Source of the DNA: Rhodonellum psychrophilum GCM71 = DSM 17998
GTDB taxonomy: Bacteria > Bacteroidota > Bacteroidia > Cytophagales > Cyclobacteriaceae
DNA: 64,000 nucleotides
Direction: 5' to 3'
NCBI RefSeq assembly: GCF_000381545.1
Contig: NZ_KB906675.1
Coordinates: forward strand, 1-64,000
Made by a program: the position numbers and the translations under genes. The notes beneath the pieces were generated by a model. The model was not told the DNA's origin, ran no database searches, and saw only the letters and a program-made list of their open reading frames with translations. Shown here in pieces: positions 27,967 through 36,139 of the stretch; the first letter of the stretch is position 1, and every line of letters begins with the position of its first letter.

Positions 27967-28440
27967 TCAATTGATAAAATAGACAACCCCTAGCTTCAGT
28001 AAAAAATCATTTCGGTCAGTCTGGTAACGGATTTCAGGATTGATCCCAAGCTCGTCACTGAGTTTGATGATCCCGCCTGCACCTATGTTGATTGAATTGA
28101 AGTTCAATCGTTCATTGGGAATTGCTTCAAACTTTCTTGTGTAGTAACCATATCCGGCCAAACCGTAAAATTGAAGTTTTTCTTCTGTGAAATAATATCG
28201 GATATTGACATCCACTCCACTCGCTTTTCCTTTTTTAGGAAGAAAAATACTGTAGGATGGTACAATGGAGACATTGTCAAAGGCAAAGTATTCCCCCGTA
28301 AAATTCATTCCAAAAAATCCAGCATTTATCGCATATTCATTTGCATAATAAATCCTTTGCTGTCCCTTGTATTGAGCAGAAGCCAAGTTAGTAAAACCCG
28401 TGAAAACCAAAAAAAACAAAACAACCTTCATCATCCTCAT
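27967..28440 (-). CDS. Outer-membrane beta-barrel protein, hypothetical
   Basis: About 157 residues with a signal peptide ending NLASA-QY. The mature part alternates short aromatic strands (YAINAGFFGMNFTGEYF, FYGLAGYGYYTRKF) and ends in VVYFIN, a small barrel of the OmpW/OmpX-like size class. No specific family is recognised. Starts at 28440, 28434 and 28431 are all possible ATGs; 28431 gives the cleanest signal peptide. The next gene upstream on the same strand (DUF2490) stops 13 bases before it, so the two are probably co-transcribed. Confidence 0.7.
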   Translation of the reverse strand: MRMMKVVLFFLVFTGFTNLASAQYKGQQRIYYANEYAINAGFFGMNFTGEYFAFDNVSIVPSYSIFLPKKGKASGVDVNIRYYFTEEKLQFYGLAGYGYYTRKFEAIPNERLNFNSINIGAGGIIKLSDELGINPEIRYQTDRNDFLLKLGVVYFIN

Positions 28441-28453
28441 ATCCAATTATTTC

Positions 28454-29281
28454 TTAAAATTTCAGGTCTGTGGCTTTGATTACAGGCCTTCTCTTGTTCC
28501 GCAAGTCCAAGGTGTACATTAGATTGAGCCGTATGATGTGTCTATTTCTAAAAGTCCCGGGAGTGGAAGTGGGACCATAGGTCCACATATGACCTCCAAA
28601 AAACATAAAATTGTTATGGGTATATCCGATAGCAGTATAGACTCTGTTTTCTTCCAAAATGTTGAGGATATGATTTCCCGTCTCAAAAAATATCTCATTT
28701 GATGGGGCCAAGAAGAGGGTTTTATTCTCCATTCTTGGTTTATTCAAAGGGATATAAGCCGTGATTTTATATCGATACCTATTGGTATACAAATAATCTG
28801 CTCCAATCAGATTGCTTCTTTTGTATCTGTGCTCAAATCGAAATTGGTGAAGGACTTTCACTCTCCCCACATTCTGGGTAAGCAGCCACTGGTGCCAAAA
28901 TCTAGGTTCCAAAGTGGAATTGACAAACTCTGGATTTTCAGGGTCCGGCGTAAAATTCCAAACCAGCGTCGGCCCAAAAGTCACCTCAAAATTATCGGCA
29001 ATCAAGTAGGTCAGCCCAAATCTGTTATAGACTTGACTTATCCTCCCCACAAAATCGGAACGATTGTCAATGCTGTTTTTTCTCCTGTAGTGATTTTCCT
29101 GATACCAAAACCATTTGTCACTGAGCCTCAGTTTCAAATAAAACCCATTCCAACTTTCGGTAGTCGGGGCGAGATTTGTCCTTTCGGTGATTGCGGTTTC
29201 TTGAGCGATAGATGGATTTATGGATATTGACATCAAAAAAACCAATACCTTAATCCCTCTACAAAGATTCTTTAACAACAT
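28454..29281 (-). CDS. DUF2490 family outer-membrane protein
   Basis: A 275-residue protein with a signal peptide ending INPSIA-QE. The mature part has KLSDKWFWYQENHYR-like beta strands, FEVTFGPTLVWNF, HQFRFEHRY and a C-terminal strand ending TDLKF. This is the pattern of DUF2490, a predicted beta-barrel common in Bacteroidota and of unknown role. It lies between a 660-residue exported protein upstream and a small barrel protein downstream, with gaps of 10 and 13 bases, suggesting one envelope operon. Confidence 0.82.
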   Translation of the reverse strand: MLLKNLCRGIKVLVFLMSISINPSIAQETAITERTNLAPTTESWNGFYLKLRLSDKWFWYQENHYRRKNSIDNRSDFVGRISQVYNRFGLTYLIADNFEVTFGPTLVWNFTPDPENPEFVNSTLEPRFWHQWLLTQNVGRVKVLHQFRFEHRYKRSNLIGADYLYTNRYRYKITAYIPLNKPRMENKTLFLAPSNEIFFETGNHILNILEENRVYTAIGYTHNNFMFFGGHMWTYGPTSTPGTFRNRHIIRLNLMYTLDLRNKRRPVIKATDLKF

Positions 29282-29291
29282 TGATTTTTTA

Positions 29292-31250
29292 TTATAAATC
29301 CAATAATGATTTTAATCCACTGATTGATTCCCTACGGTTGAGCCTTCTTTCCAGTCTCCGGGTGTCGGCTGAGTACAACTCAAGCATTCTGACGTTCAAT
29401 TTCTCGATTTTATTCAACCAAGTTTTGATCTCGGTATATTCCTGCTCAGATTTTATCTGGTCCAGGTAATATCCAAAAACCTTTTGTCCGGCCTCAAAAA
29501 GCCTTTCCTTAACCCTTTGGTCATATCTGGTGTAGGTAAATGGGTTGAATACCTCTTCCATGTACAAGTCGTCCAATGTGGCATTGACGGCATGGATTTT
29601 CAATAGTTTTGGGTGCTGGATTTCCATTTCCGATAACAAATCCAAGATCACCTGGCCAGCCTGGTTCTTGAGTTCAAAATCATCCTCCTTGGCATAATTT
29701 TCATTCAGTCGATTGAATGCCGTAGTCAGAATATTAACCCGTATTGCTTCCACCAAACTCTTTTCTTCAGAACTGAAACCGTCTTCACCATCAAATGAAT
29801 AAAGCTTAACCATTGCTTCTTTCTTGACTTGAATATTCTTTTCCAAATTCCTCAAACCTTCATTTTTTTCGATCCGTCTCAAGGCAAAATCCACTATGGA
29901 TTTTTGCCTTTCCACCTCAGCCACCATTTGATCGAGATAAGAATCCGTCAATGCAAAAAAACTTTTTTCCTGATCGTCTATTGTGTACTCGATTGTTTTC
30001 TGGATTTCCTCGTCACCAAACGTGAAATTGATCAGATCCTTATCAGACAAAAAGGAAGGTCTTCTCTCTTCAAAATATCCAAGATCAAAATATTGGATAT
30101 CCTTCGAATCAAACAATTTGACCAATTCTCCAAGCTGTGTTATTTTCACTTTGTACAGCTGAAAAAACGCATGTGCTTTGGCCAAAGAATCAGATTGAAA
30201 CCTGTTGAGCGCCAAGGCATTTTTTTCTGAATACTCAGTCACAATCTCTTTAAGGCCATTGTATTTTAGAGGAATTCCCACCAATGCACTTTGATCATCC
30301 CTATTGATCTCAAAGACAAATCTCTTGGTGTGGATCGGTGTTTCGATCAATAAGCCCTCAGCATTGACGAACGCCTCATCGAATTTCAATATCTTGCGAA
30401 GAAAGGAACTGATAAATGCATTGCCAGAATTTTGCTCAATAACTTCTTTGTAATCTTCCAAAAAGCCATCATTAAAAAACAATCCGAACTTTTCGTCAGC
30501 AATTCTGAAACCTGAGTTTTGTTTGTTGTTGACCAGCTGGAGTTTTTCAATAGTTTTGAAAAACACAAGTTCTTCGATCAATGAATCGTTCTCAAGATCC
30601 CTTTTGACCAATCCCAAAAGAAACCCCTTTTCGTATTTCCGGATCTCGGATACGAATCTACCACCATCTTCGTATACCAGTGTCCATTCGCCATTCATCA
30701 GGCCTCCCTCAAGCACTTCTCCTCGAATAAAATGGGTTCCTTTGCCGTTGAATTCTTTATATTGAAATTTCCCGACGATATCTCCTTTTTTGAACCTGAT
30801 TTCTTCTGCCTGGGCTTTCGGTTTTAATTTGCCTTCGGAAAATTCATTTTGGACAAAAGCCCAGCGACCATCCGGTATTCCCTGGGAATAGGAAGATTTC
30901 AACTTGAATTGCTCACTGTTCAAATCTATAACCACCTTAAAATCTTCGATGTCTTTCAAGACAACATTATGTCTCTCATCTTCATATTCCCAAATTCCCG
31001 ACTTTAGGTTGTTTTGGAATTGACCGATGATCTCGGTACTATAAAAAATCGTATTGTCAAGCTTGTCGATTTGTTTTCGGAAAAACTGAAAATTACCGTC
31101 TTTGATAACCTCTTCGTTTTTTCCTTGGATAAATTCGAAGACACTCTCCCCTTTCAAACCATTGAAAGTATAAGCTCCAGAGTATAATTGTTGGGCTGGG
31201 AGTAAAAAGGGAAAGAGAAGGATTAAAAAGGAGACTGTAAATCTTTTCAT
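29292..31250 (-). CDS. Exported protein with MORN-like repeats and helical C-terminus
   Basis: A 652-residue exported protein (signal peptide ending FLLPA-QQ). The first 230 residues contain repeated 'G.W.y..G' units such as LKSGIWEYEDE, IPDGRWAFV and LMNGEWTLVYEDGG, resembling MORN/YwqK-type repeats. The region from about 400 is rich in helices and charged residues and ends with RLERRLNRRESIS. I know no function for it. The ATG at 31250 is preferred over a TTG at 31274, which lies at the edge of the upstream terminator. First gene of a probable three-gene envelope operon. Confidence 0.7.
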   Translation of the reverse strand: MKRFTVSFLILLFPFLLPAQQLYSGAYTFNGLKGESVFEFIQGKNEEVIKDGNFQFFRKQIDKLDNTIFYSTEIIGQFQNNLKSGIWEYEDERHNVVLKDIEDFKVVIDLNSEQFKLKSSYSQGIPDGRWAFVQNEFSEGKLKPKAQAEEIRFKKGDIVGKFQYKEFNGKGTHFIRGEVLEGGLMNGEWTLVYEDGGRFVSEIRKYEKGFLLGLVKRDLENDSLIEELVFFKTIEKLQLVNNKQNSGFRIADEKFGLFFNDGFLEDYKEVIEQNSGNAFISSFLRKILKFDEAFVNAEGLLIETPIHTKRFVFEINRDDQSALVGIPLKYNGLKEIVTEYSEKNALALNRFQSDSLAKAHAFFQLYKVKITQLGELVKLFDSKDIQYFDLGYFEERRPSFLSDKDLINFTFGDEEIQKTIEYTIDDQEKSFFALTDSYLDQMVAEVERQKSIVDFALRRIEKNEGLRNLEKNIQVKKEAMVKLYSFDGEDGFSSEEKSLVEAIRVNILTTAFNRLNENYAKEDDFELKNQAGQVILDLLSEMEIQHPKLLKIHAVNATLDDLYMEEVFNPFTYTRYDQRVKERLFEAGQKVFGYYLDQIKSEQEYTEIKTWLNKIEKLNVRMLELYSADTRRLERRLNRRESISGLKSLLDL

Positions 31251-31274
31251 ATTTGGATTTTTCCTAAACAACAA

Positions 31275-31311
31275 AACATTTCAACTTGTTAAAGTATCAA
31301 GTTGAAATGTT
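31275..31311 (-). terminator. Terminator after the arginine decarboxylase gene
   Basis: AACATTTCAACTTG pairs perfectly with CAAGTTGAAATGTT (14 bp, 9-base loop), followed on the minus strand by TTTGTTGTTT. It lies about 150 bases past the decarboxylase stop and 25 bases before the start of the next minus-strand gene. Confidence 0.75.
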
Positions 31312-31458
31312 CTATAATTTATTGCAAACATATAATTTTTTTGCCCCCCCACCAAATCAAATGGGGACTATTGGAATCTCCTCGCTTTTTATCAATATCG
31401 ATTTTGAGTGATTTCCTGCAAGGATTTAAGCCAACAATTCAGAAGAAAACTTCTCAAA

Positions 31459-32847
31459 TCAATAACCCAAAATCTTCAACATACTTCCGCTGGTCTGCTC
31501 TGGGGCAAATAGCCAATGTGAGATATTTCCATCGGCATCCCTGTCAATGATCACATGCTTGGGGGCAGGAATCAGGCAATGTTGAATCCCTCCGTAACCG
31601 CCCAAAGACTCCTGATAGGCTCCTGTATGGAAAAATCCTATGTATTGCTTCTTTTTCTCTTCGATTTTAGGGAGATAGATATTGAACTGGTGTGCTTCCG
31701 AATTGTAATAATCCATGCTGTCACAAGTCAATCCACCCAATGAAATGTTGTGGTATTCCTCGTCCCAGTTGTTCACCGCAAGCATGACGTATTTCTGGTT
31801 CAGTCCCCAACTGTCTGGTAACTGGGTGATGAAGGATCCATCGATCATGTACCAAAGCTCTTTGTCGTTCTGGAGCTTTTCGTTCAGGACCGAGTACAAA
31901 ACAGCACCGCTCTCCCCTACTGTATAGCTTCCAAATTCCGTGAAGATATTCGGTTCAACCGTATTGTTTTTGGCACACATCCATTTGATGTTCTTGATGA
32001 TCTGATCGGCCATATATTGGTAATCATAATCGAAGAAGACATTGGTTTTGATCGGCCATCCGCCACCGATATCCATGGTATCCAAAGAGGGTGATATTTT
32101 TTTCAAATCCACATACTTTTGGATAAAACGGGTCAATTCAGACCAATAATATGCCGTATCGCGGATACCGGAATTGATGAAGAAGTGGAGCATCTTCAGG
32201 CTCACATTTGGATTGTTCTTGATTTTTTCCTCGTAAAGGCTGATGATGTCATTGTATCTGACGCCCAATCTTGACGTATAAAAACCGAATTTGGGTTCCT
32301 CATCGGCAGCGATCCGAATCCCCACTTTGAAAGGAACTTTCACATGCTCCAAATAGTAGTCTATTTCCGTCAGGTTGTCCAAAATCGGCACACAGTTTTC
32401 GAATCCATCATTCAGCAATTCTGTGATGTATTGCTTGTAAAGATCCCTTTTAAAACCATTGCAGACAATGTGGGTCTGTTTGGTGATTTTTCCTTTTTCA
32501 AAAAGATTCCTGACCAGGGGAATGTCAAATGTCGAGGAGGTTTCGATATGAATATCGTTTTTCAAGGCCTCATCCAGCACAAAACTGAAATGGGAGGATT
32601 TTGTACAATAACAATAGGTATAGGAACCCTTGTAATCGTGCGATTTCATTGCATTCCCAAAATAGGACTTGGCATTCTGGATGCTTTCTGAAATCTTGGG
32701 TAAGTAGGTCAATTTCAATGGCGTGCCATACGTGGCAATGATTTCCATCAAATTCACACCATTAAAATATAACTCGTTGTTTTCTACATTAAATTCCTTA
32801 GTGGGAAAATCAAAAGTCTGCTCGATGAGGTCAATGTATTTGTTCAT
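31459..32847 (-). CDS. Arginine decarboxylase, short Bacteroidota form
   Basis: A 462-residue fold-type III PLP decarboxylase. The PLP Lys is in YTYCYCTKSSHFSF (about residue 83); the phosphate-binding segment is MDIGGGWPIK; the C-terminal active-site block is GLTCDSMDYYN. It resembles Bacteroidota proteins annotated as arginine decarboxylase (agmatine-forming, first step of polyamine synthesis). It lacks the extra helical domains that make proteobacterial SpeA about 630 residues. An ornithine or diaminopimelate specificity cannot be excluded from sequence alone. It is monocistronic, with a hairpin terminator. Confidence 0.78.
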   Translation of the reverse strand: MNKYIDLIEQTFDFPTKEFNVENNELYFNGVNLMEIIATYGTPLKLTYLPKISESIQNAKSYFGNAMKSHDYKGSYTYCYCTKSSHFSFVLDEALKNDIHIETSSTFDIPLVRNLFEKGKITKQTHIVCNGFKRDLYKQYITELLNDGFENCVPILDNLTEIDYYLEHVKVPFKVGIRIAADEEPKFGFYTSRLGVRYNDIISLYEEKIKNNPNVSLKMLHFFINSGIRDTAYYWSELTRFIQKYVDLKKISPSLDTMDIGGGWPIKTNVFFDYDYQYMADQIIKNIKWMCAKNNTVEPNIFTEFGSYTVGESGAVLYSVLNEKLQNDKELWYMIDGSFITQLPDSWGLNQKYVMLAVNNWDEEYHNISLGGLTCDSMDYYNSEAHQFNIYLPKIEEKKKQYIGFFHTGAYQESLGGYGGIQHCLIPAPKHVIIDRDADGNISHWLFAPEQTSGSMLKILGY

Positions 32848-32915
32848 TTCAAGTATCAGAATGGTTACAATGTTACAGGCTGTAAAATTTGCTTTTAATA
32901 TTGGGAATTCAAACG

Positions 32916-32951
32916 AAAGAGGGGAAAAACCTCTTGGCCCTTCCCCTCTTT
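32916..32951 (-). terminator. Probable terminator after the 163-residue hypothetical gene
   Basis: AAAGAGGGG pairs with CCCCTCTTT around an 18-base loop, about 50 bases past the stop at 33001 on the minus strand. The following T run is short (TTTCGTTTG), so it may be only moderately efficient. Confidence 0.5.
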
Positions 32952-33000
32952 ATATCATGATCTTGAATGAATGAAAATTGGAAAATATATTTGAATCCAA

Positions 33001-33492
33001 TTAATAAAACAGTTCCTTTTTGAGCAACTGCTCTTCATTTTCAAACCTTTGTTGGTTTTGGATGATTTTTTTGAGGATGGATTTGAACCTGATTTCCTCC
33101 TCCACGATTCCAAATATTTTTTGAAGATAACCTTTCACAGTTTCGGAATTCGATGCATAGAACTTCAGTGTGAAATTTCCCAGCTCCCGATTTTGTTGAA
33201 GGATAACTCCATTTGGCTTGCCAAGACTGACCAAGCCTCCAAATAAACTTGTATGTGTTGCATAATCGGAAGAAAGCTCAAAATAGATTACCTGAAAGCT
33301 TTTCTTTGCCTCTGGAAAGTTGGGGAAATCAAAGCTTGCCGTCTCTGTCACCTGTACGATTCCGCATGCAACCATCAAATCCATGACACTGAGAGGGTTT
33401 TCTACAGTTGTTTGGGTTTTGCTCACTTTTTGGAAAGCAAAATTTGAGTTCGCTGGTGCGTTTGCGGAAGAAATACGGTTGGATACTGACAT
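33001..33492 (-). CDS. Hypothetical protein, 163 residues, under an operator shared with TauE/SafE
   Basis: The family is not recognised. The N-terminal 35 residues are Ser/Asn/Ala-rich and likely disordered; the middle is beta-rich (FQVIYFELSSDYATHTSLFG); the C-terminus is a charged helix ending LLKKELFY. One Cys at about residue 44 (LMVACGIVQV). There is no signal peptide. Its promoter has the same palindrome and spacing as that of the TauE/SafE gene 1.8 kb away, which points to a role in the same stress or sulfur response. Confidence 0.65.
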   Translation of the reverse strand: MSVSNRISSANAPANSNFAFQKVSKTQTTVENPLSVMDLMVACGIVQVTETASFDFPNFPEAKKSFQVIYFELSSDYATHTSLFGGLVSLGKPNGVILQQNRELGNFTLKFYASNSETVKGYLQKIFGIVEEEIRFKSILKKIIQNQQRFENEEQLLKKELFY

Positions 33493-33544
33493 CGGCTTAA
33501 AATTTTGGTTTTGATAAAACTGGCTTTTTTAAATGACCACATTT

Positions 33545-33598
33545 CAAAAGTAAGCGATCATTTTTTATTATCCTAATAACCCTATAACTTTTATAGGG
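33545..33598 (-). promoter_or_regulatory. Promoter and palindromic operator of the 163-residue gene
   Basis: On the minus strand, TACTTTTG (33552 to 33545) matches TAnnTTTG. Upstream, 33580-33598 is a 19-base inverted repeat CCCTA-N9-TAGGG, part of the longer perfect stem ACCCTATAA/TTATAGGGT. Exactly 27 bases separate the box and the palindrome, as at the TauE promoter. Confidence 0.65.
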
Positions 33599-33693
33599 TA
33601 TTTGATTTATTTTTTTTTTTCAATTACAGGAAAATCCATCGTTAAACCCGAATTCCAAGACATCGAAAAAGTAACGTAAAGCATCTAACTTGA

Positions 33694-33872
33694 TTAAGTA
33701 AGATGGAAATATGCATTAGGCTATCTTAGGATTTTGATACCGAAAGAAAATCAGACCATTGGGAGACTGATTCCTGACACCGATATGGTAAAGTCAAAAA
33801 CAATGTATAACGCATTGATTACTAAATTATTTAAGACTGGAATAGAAATGGAAAAGTACAACACGGATTGAA
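33694..33872 (+). repeat. Dispersed intergenic repeat, copy 3
   Basis: About 179 bases in plus orientation. The left end (TTAAGTAAG) is the most diverged of the five copies; the right end is CGGATTGAA. It keeps GAAATATGCATTAGG, AAGAAAATCAGACCATTGGG, GTCAAAAACA and ACTGGAATAGAAATGG. It lies between the Rrf2 gene and the promoter of the 163-residue gene. Confidence 0.8.
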
Positions 33873-33935
33873 TACTTAATTCAACCCCATGGTGCATCAG
33901 AGGAAATCCCGAAAAAAAATGAGGATGTAATTTTA

Positions 33936-34346
33936 TTAAAGCCTGGCCAATTCCACCACCGATTTTTCCAAAATGGGGAGCATTCCATTTCTGAGTTCTC
34001 CAAAAAGTTTTCGGATTCTGCAAGTCTCCTCATCGACACATTCCGGACAGGATTCGTAAAACCTTTCCGAAACACAAGGAATCAATGCAATGGGGCCATC
34101 GATGACCCGCATGACTTGAGCAATGGTGATTTCGTTTGGATCTTTGGCCAAAATATATCCTCCTTCCGCTCCCCTTACGCTTCTTAAGATTTGATGGGTT
34201 TTCAATTCTCTGAGAATATTTTCAAGAAATTTATAGGGAATTCTTTCCTTTTCAGAAATCACTTTCGCAGAAATGGGTAAACCTTGATCGTTTTCATGAA
34301 GATAAAGAATGGTTTTAATGGCGTATTTGGCTCTTTTTGACAGCAT
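33936..34346 (-). CDS. Rrf2-family transcriptional regulator
   Basis: A 136-residue regulator with the winged-helix Rrf2 start (MLSKRAKYAIKTILYLHEN), the recognition region ERIPYKFLENILRELKTHQI, and the wing VRGAEGGYILAK. The segment from about residue 91 has four Cys (PCVSERFYESCPECVDEETC), which suggests an iron-sulfur or thiol sensor like IscR, NsrR or RsrR. It lies between two promoters with identical palindromes and is the best candidate to bind them. Its own upstream has TACTTTCG but not the palindrome. Confidence 0.9.
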   Translation of the reverse strand: MLSKRAKYAIKTILYLHENDQGLPISAKVISEKERIPYKFLENILRELKTHQILRSVRGAEGGYILAKDPNEITIAQVMRVIDGPIALIPCVSERFYESCPECVDEETCRIRKLFGELRNGMLPILEKSVVELARL

Positions 34347-34414
34347 GTTCGGTATATAGACAATAACGAAAGTACAAAAAAAGAAACCTTTCTATTCGTT
34401 TTCAGAACCAAAAG

Positions 34415-35287
34415 TCAATCAAGAGTGAGATAAAACGTGCGGATGCTCAGAAAAATAATCAATACCCCCACAAATATCATCAAAAGTTTTGGGTTGAGTT
34501 TTTTGCAAATGATCGCTGCAAAAGGTGCCGCAATGACACCCCCGAGAATCAGACCCAAAATCGGAGCCAGGCTCAAGTCCTTGATAAAAAACAAAAAAGT
34601 GGTGGCACTTGCCAAGGAAACAAAAATTTCCACAAAATTCCCCGTACCAATCGCAAATCTGGGAACCTGTCCCTTTCCCATCAGGGTGGAGTTGACGATT
34701 GGCCCCCAACCTCCCCCACCAATGGCATCGGCAAATCCTCCAATACTGGCCAAGTAGGGAAGACTTTTGGCATTTGGGTTGAATACTTTCTTTTTCTTCC
34801 GGATCACTTTTCCCAAGATGATCAATCCCATGATAAAAAGATAAATGGCAATAAATGGTTTAATGGTGTTTCCATCGATATTGGAAAGGAAATAAGCCCC
34901 GATAACCGCTCCCAAAACACCTGGAATCATCAATTTCTTAGCAAGGTCCCATTTTACGTTTCCCAGTTTCCAATGGGAAAACCCCGAAGCCAGGCTGGTA
35001 AAGACTTGGGCAAAATGTACCCAAGCGCTGGCCACAGCAGGAGGAATCCCTATCCCCAACAAAATTGAGTTGGAACTGACTCCATAAGCCATACCCAAGG
35101 CGCCATCGATGGTTTGGGCCACAAAACCCACCAACAAAAACCAAAAAAACATTTCATAATCCATCTCGAAATTCCCAAGAAGACCCGCAAATGACTTCAC
35201 GGCGATCAAAGCAATCAACACTGCACTGATGCTGAAAAACATCAACCAAAACGGCTCTTCCCTTAATTTCAAAATAATTCTTTCCAT
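34415..35287 (-). CDS. TauE/SafE-family sulfite/anion exporter
   Basis: A 290-residue inner-membrane protein with about eight TM helices in two repeats. It has GFVAQTIDGALGMAYGVSS and the second-half GGFADAIGGGGWGPIV, the paired glycine-rich motifs of the TauE/SafE family, which export sulfite, sulfoacetate or related anions. The ATG at 35287 is chosen because the longer reading frame (start at 35392) would run through the promoter and palindromic operator at 35318-35371. It lies 68 bases upstream of the Rrf2 gene and on the same strand. Confidence 0.88.
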   Translation of the reverse strand: MERIILKLREEPFWLMFFSISAVLIALIAVKSFAGLLGNFEMDYEMFFWFLLVGFVAQTIDGALGMAYGVSSNSILLGIGIPPAVASAWVHFAQVFTSLASGFSHWKLGNVKWDLAKKLMIPGVLGAVIGAYFLSNIDGNTIKPFIAIYLFIMGLIILGKVIRKKKKVFNPNAKSLPYLASIGGFADAIGGGGWGPIVNSTLMGKGQVPRFAIGTGNFVEIFVSLASATTFLFFIKDLSLAPILGLILGGVIAAPFAAIICKKLNPKLLMIFVGVLIIFLSIRTFYLTLD

Positions 35288-35317
35288 GCTTACGCTCTTG
35301 ATTTCTGACTTATTTTT

Positions 35318-35371
35318 CAAAATTAGACCCAAATTTCTTGTTATCCAATTATCCCTACCTTTTTTGTAGGG
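35318..35371 (-). promoter_or_regulatory. Promoter and palindromic operator of the TauE/SafE gene
   Basis: On the minus strand TTG (35348-35346), 20 bases, then TAATTTTG (35325 to 35318) form a full Bacteroidota promoter. Just upstream, 35353-35371 is CCCTA-N9-TAGGG, with the flanking T/A extending the repeat by one pair. The 27-base spacing to the -7 box equals that at 33545-33598. The palindrome would be centred near -49, an activator-like place. Confidence 0.7.
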
Positions 35372-35621
35372 AATAGGATGAATAAAAACCATTGTTTGAC
35401 ACTTTCAGAATCTAAAGCTTTTTACTGGAGAGTTCTGGAATTTTTTTGATTTGGACTGGACTTGCAAAATCAACATTTGACCTGAACGGCTTCCCCAAGC
35501 AGTTTTCTTATCAGCATAAAATTATTTGAATAAAACAACTACTTTTTTACCTGCATTATAAGTATAAAATATTTCATGGCATGCTTATTGAATATTGTGT
35601 TGCATATAAAAAAATATAAAA

Positions 35622-35999
35622 ATGTCAGGAAAAAATAAAAAACAATTTGGAGTTTGGTTGGATTCTCAACACGCTACAATCGTAGGAAGAGAAGATACAG
35701 ATTCAGGTGATTTTGTAATCATAGGTCATGAAAAAGCTGACATTCAAGGTGGAAATTCAAACGAAAATGCAGCAAACAATGCTGAAAGAGATTCCATCCA
35801 AAAGTTTTTCAAAAGCATCACCGCACACATGCAAAATGTTGACGAATTGCATTTGACAGGAACTGGAATTGTTCAGGAACAATTCATGAAACATTTGGCT
35901 GAAACTCCACAATACAAAAACACCATTACCCAAGACAGTACGGCGAACAAAATGAGTGACGAAAGTTTGGTGGAATACATCACTGAGCAATTCAGCTAA
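35622..35999 (+). CDS. Small eRF1/Pelota-domain-like protein (tentative)
   Basis: A 125-residue soluble protein. FGVWLDSQHATIVG at the start, ELHLTGTGIVQEQFMKHL in the middle and SLVEYITEQFS at the end recall stand-alone proteins that resemble the central domain of eRF1/Pelota, annotated in Proteobacteria as translational machinery proteins. The similarity is from memory and weak. The Asn/Glu-rich stretch around residues 45-58 is likely a loop. It is monocistronic, with a good terminator, and starts within a very AT-rich leader. It may be a ribosome-associated stress factor, but this is inference. Confidence 0.55.
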   Translation: MSGKNKKQFGVWLDSQHATIVGREDTDSGDFVIIGHEKADIQGGNSNENAANNAERDSIQKFFKSITAHMQNVDELHLTGTGIVQEQFMKHLAETPQYKNTITQDSTANKMSDESLVEYITEQFS

Positions 36000-36022
36000 T
36001 TATTATTTTTTTAAAAGTTGGG

Positions 36023-36057
36023 AAAGCTGCTCTTTTGGTTTGGAGCAGCTTTTTTTA
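36023..36057 (+). terminator. Intrinsic terminator after the 125-residue gene
   Basis: AAAGCTGCTC pairs with GAGCAGCTTT (10 bp), followed by a T run on the plus strand, 24 bases after the stop. Confidence 0.93.
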
Positions 36058-36139
36058 TTCCCCATCAAATGACAAACCTCGAACACCAAACAAAGCATCA
36101 TCCCCTCCCACATTTCCTAGTCGCATTTGAAGGCCTTAT

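Noticed and set aside
33579-33620. ACCCTATAA/TTATAGGGT hairpin followed by a T-rich stretch as a plus-strand terminator
   Set aside because: No plus-strand gene lies upstream; the matched palindrome and spacing at the TauE promoter favour an operator.
35288-35392. Longer TauE/SafE reading frame starting at 35392
   Set aside because: It would place the promoter and palindromic operator inside the coding sequence; the ATG at 35287 fits the first TM helix.
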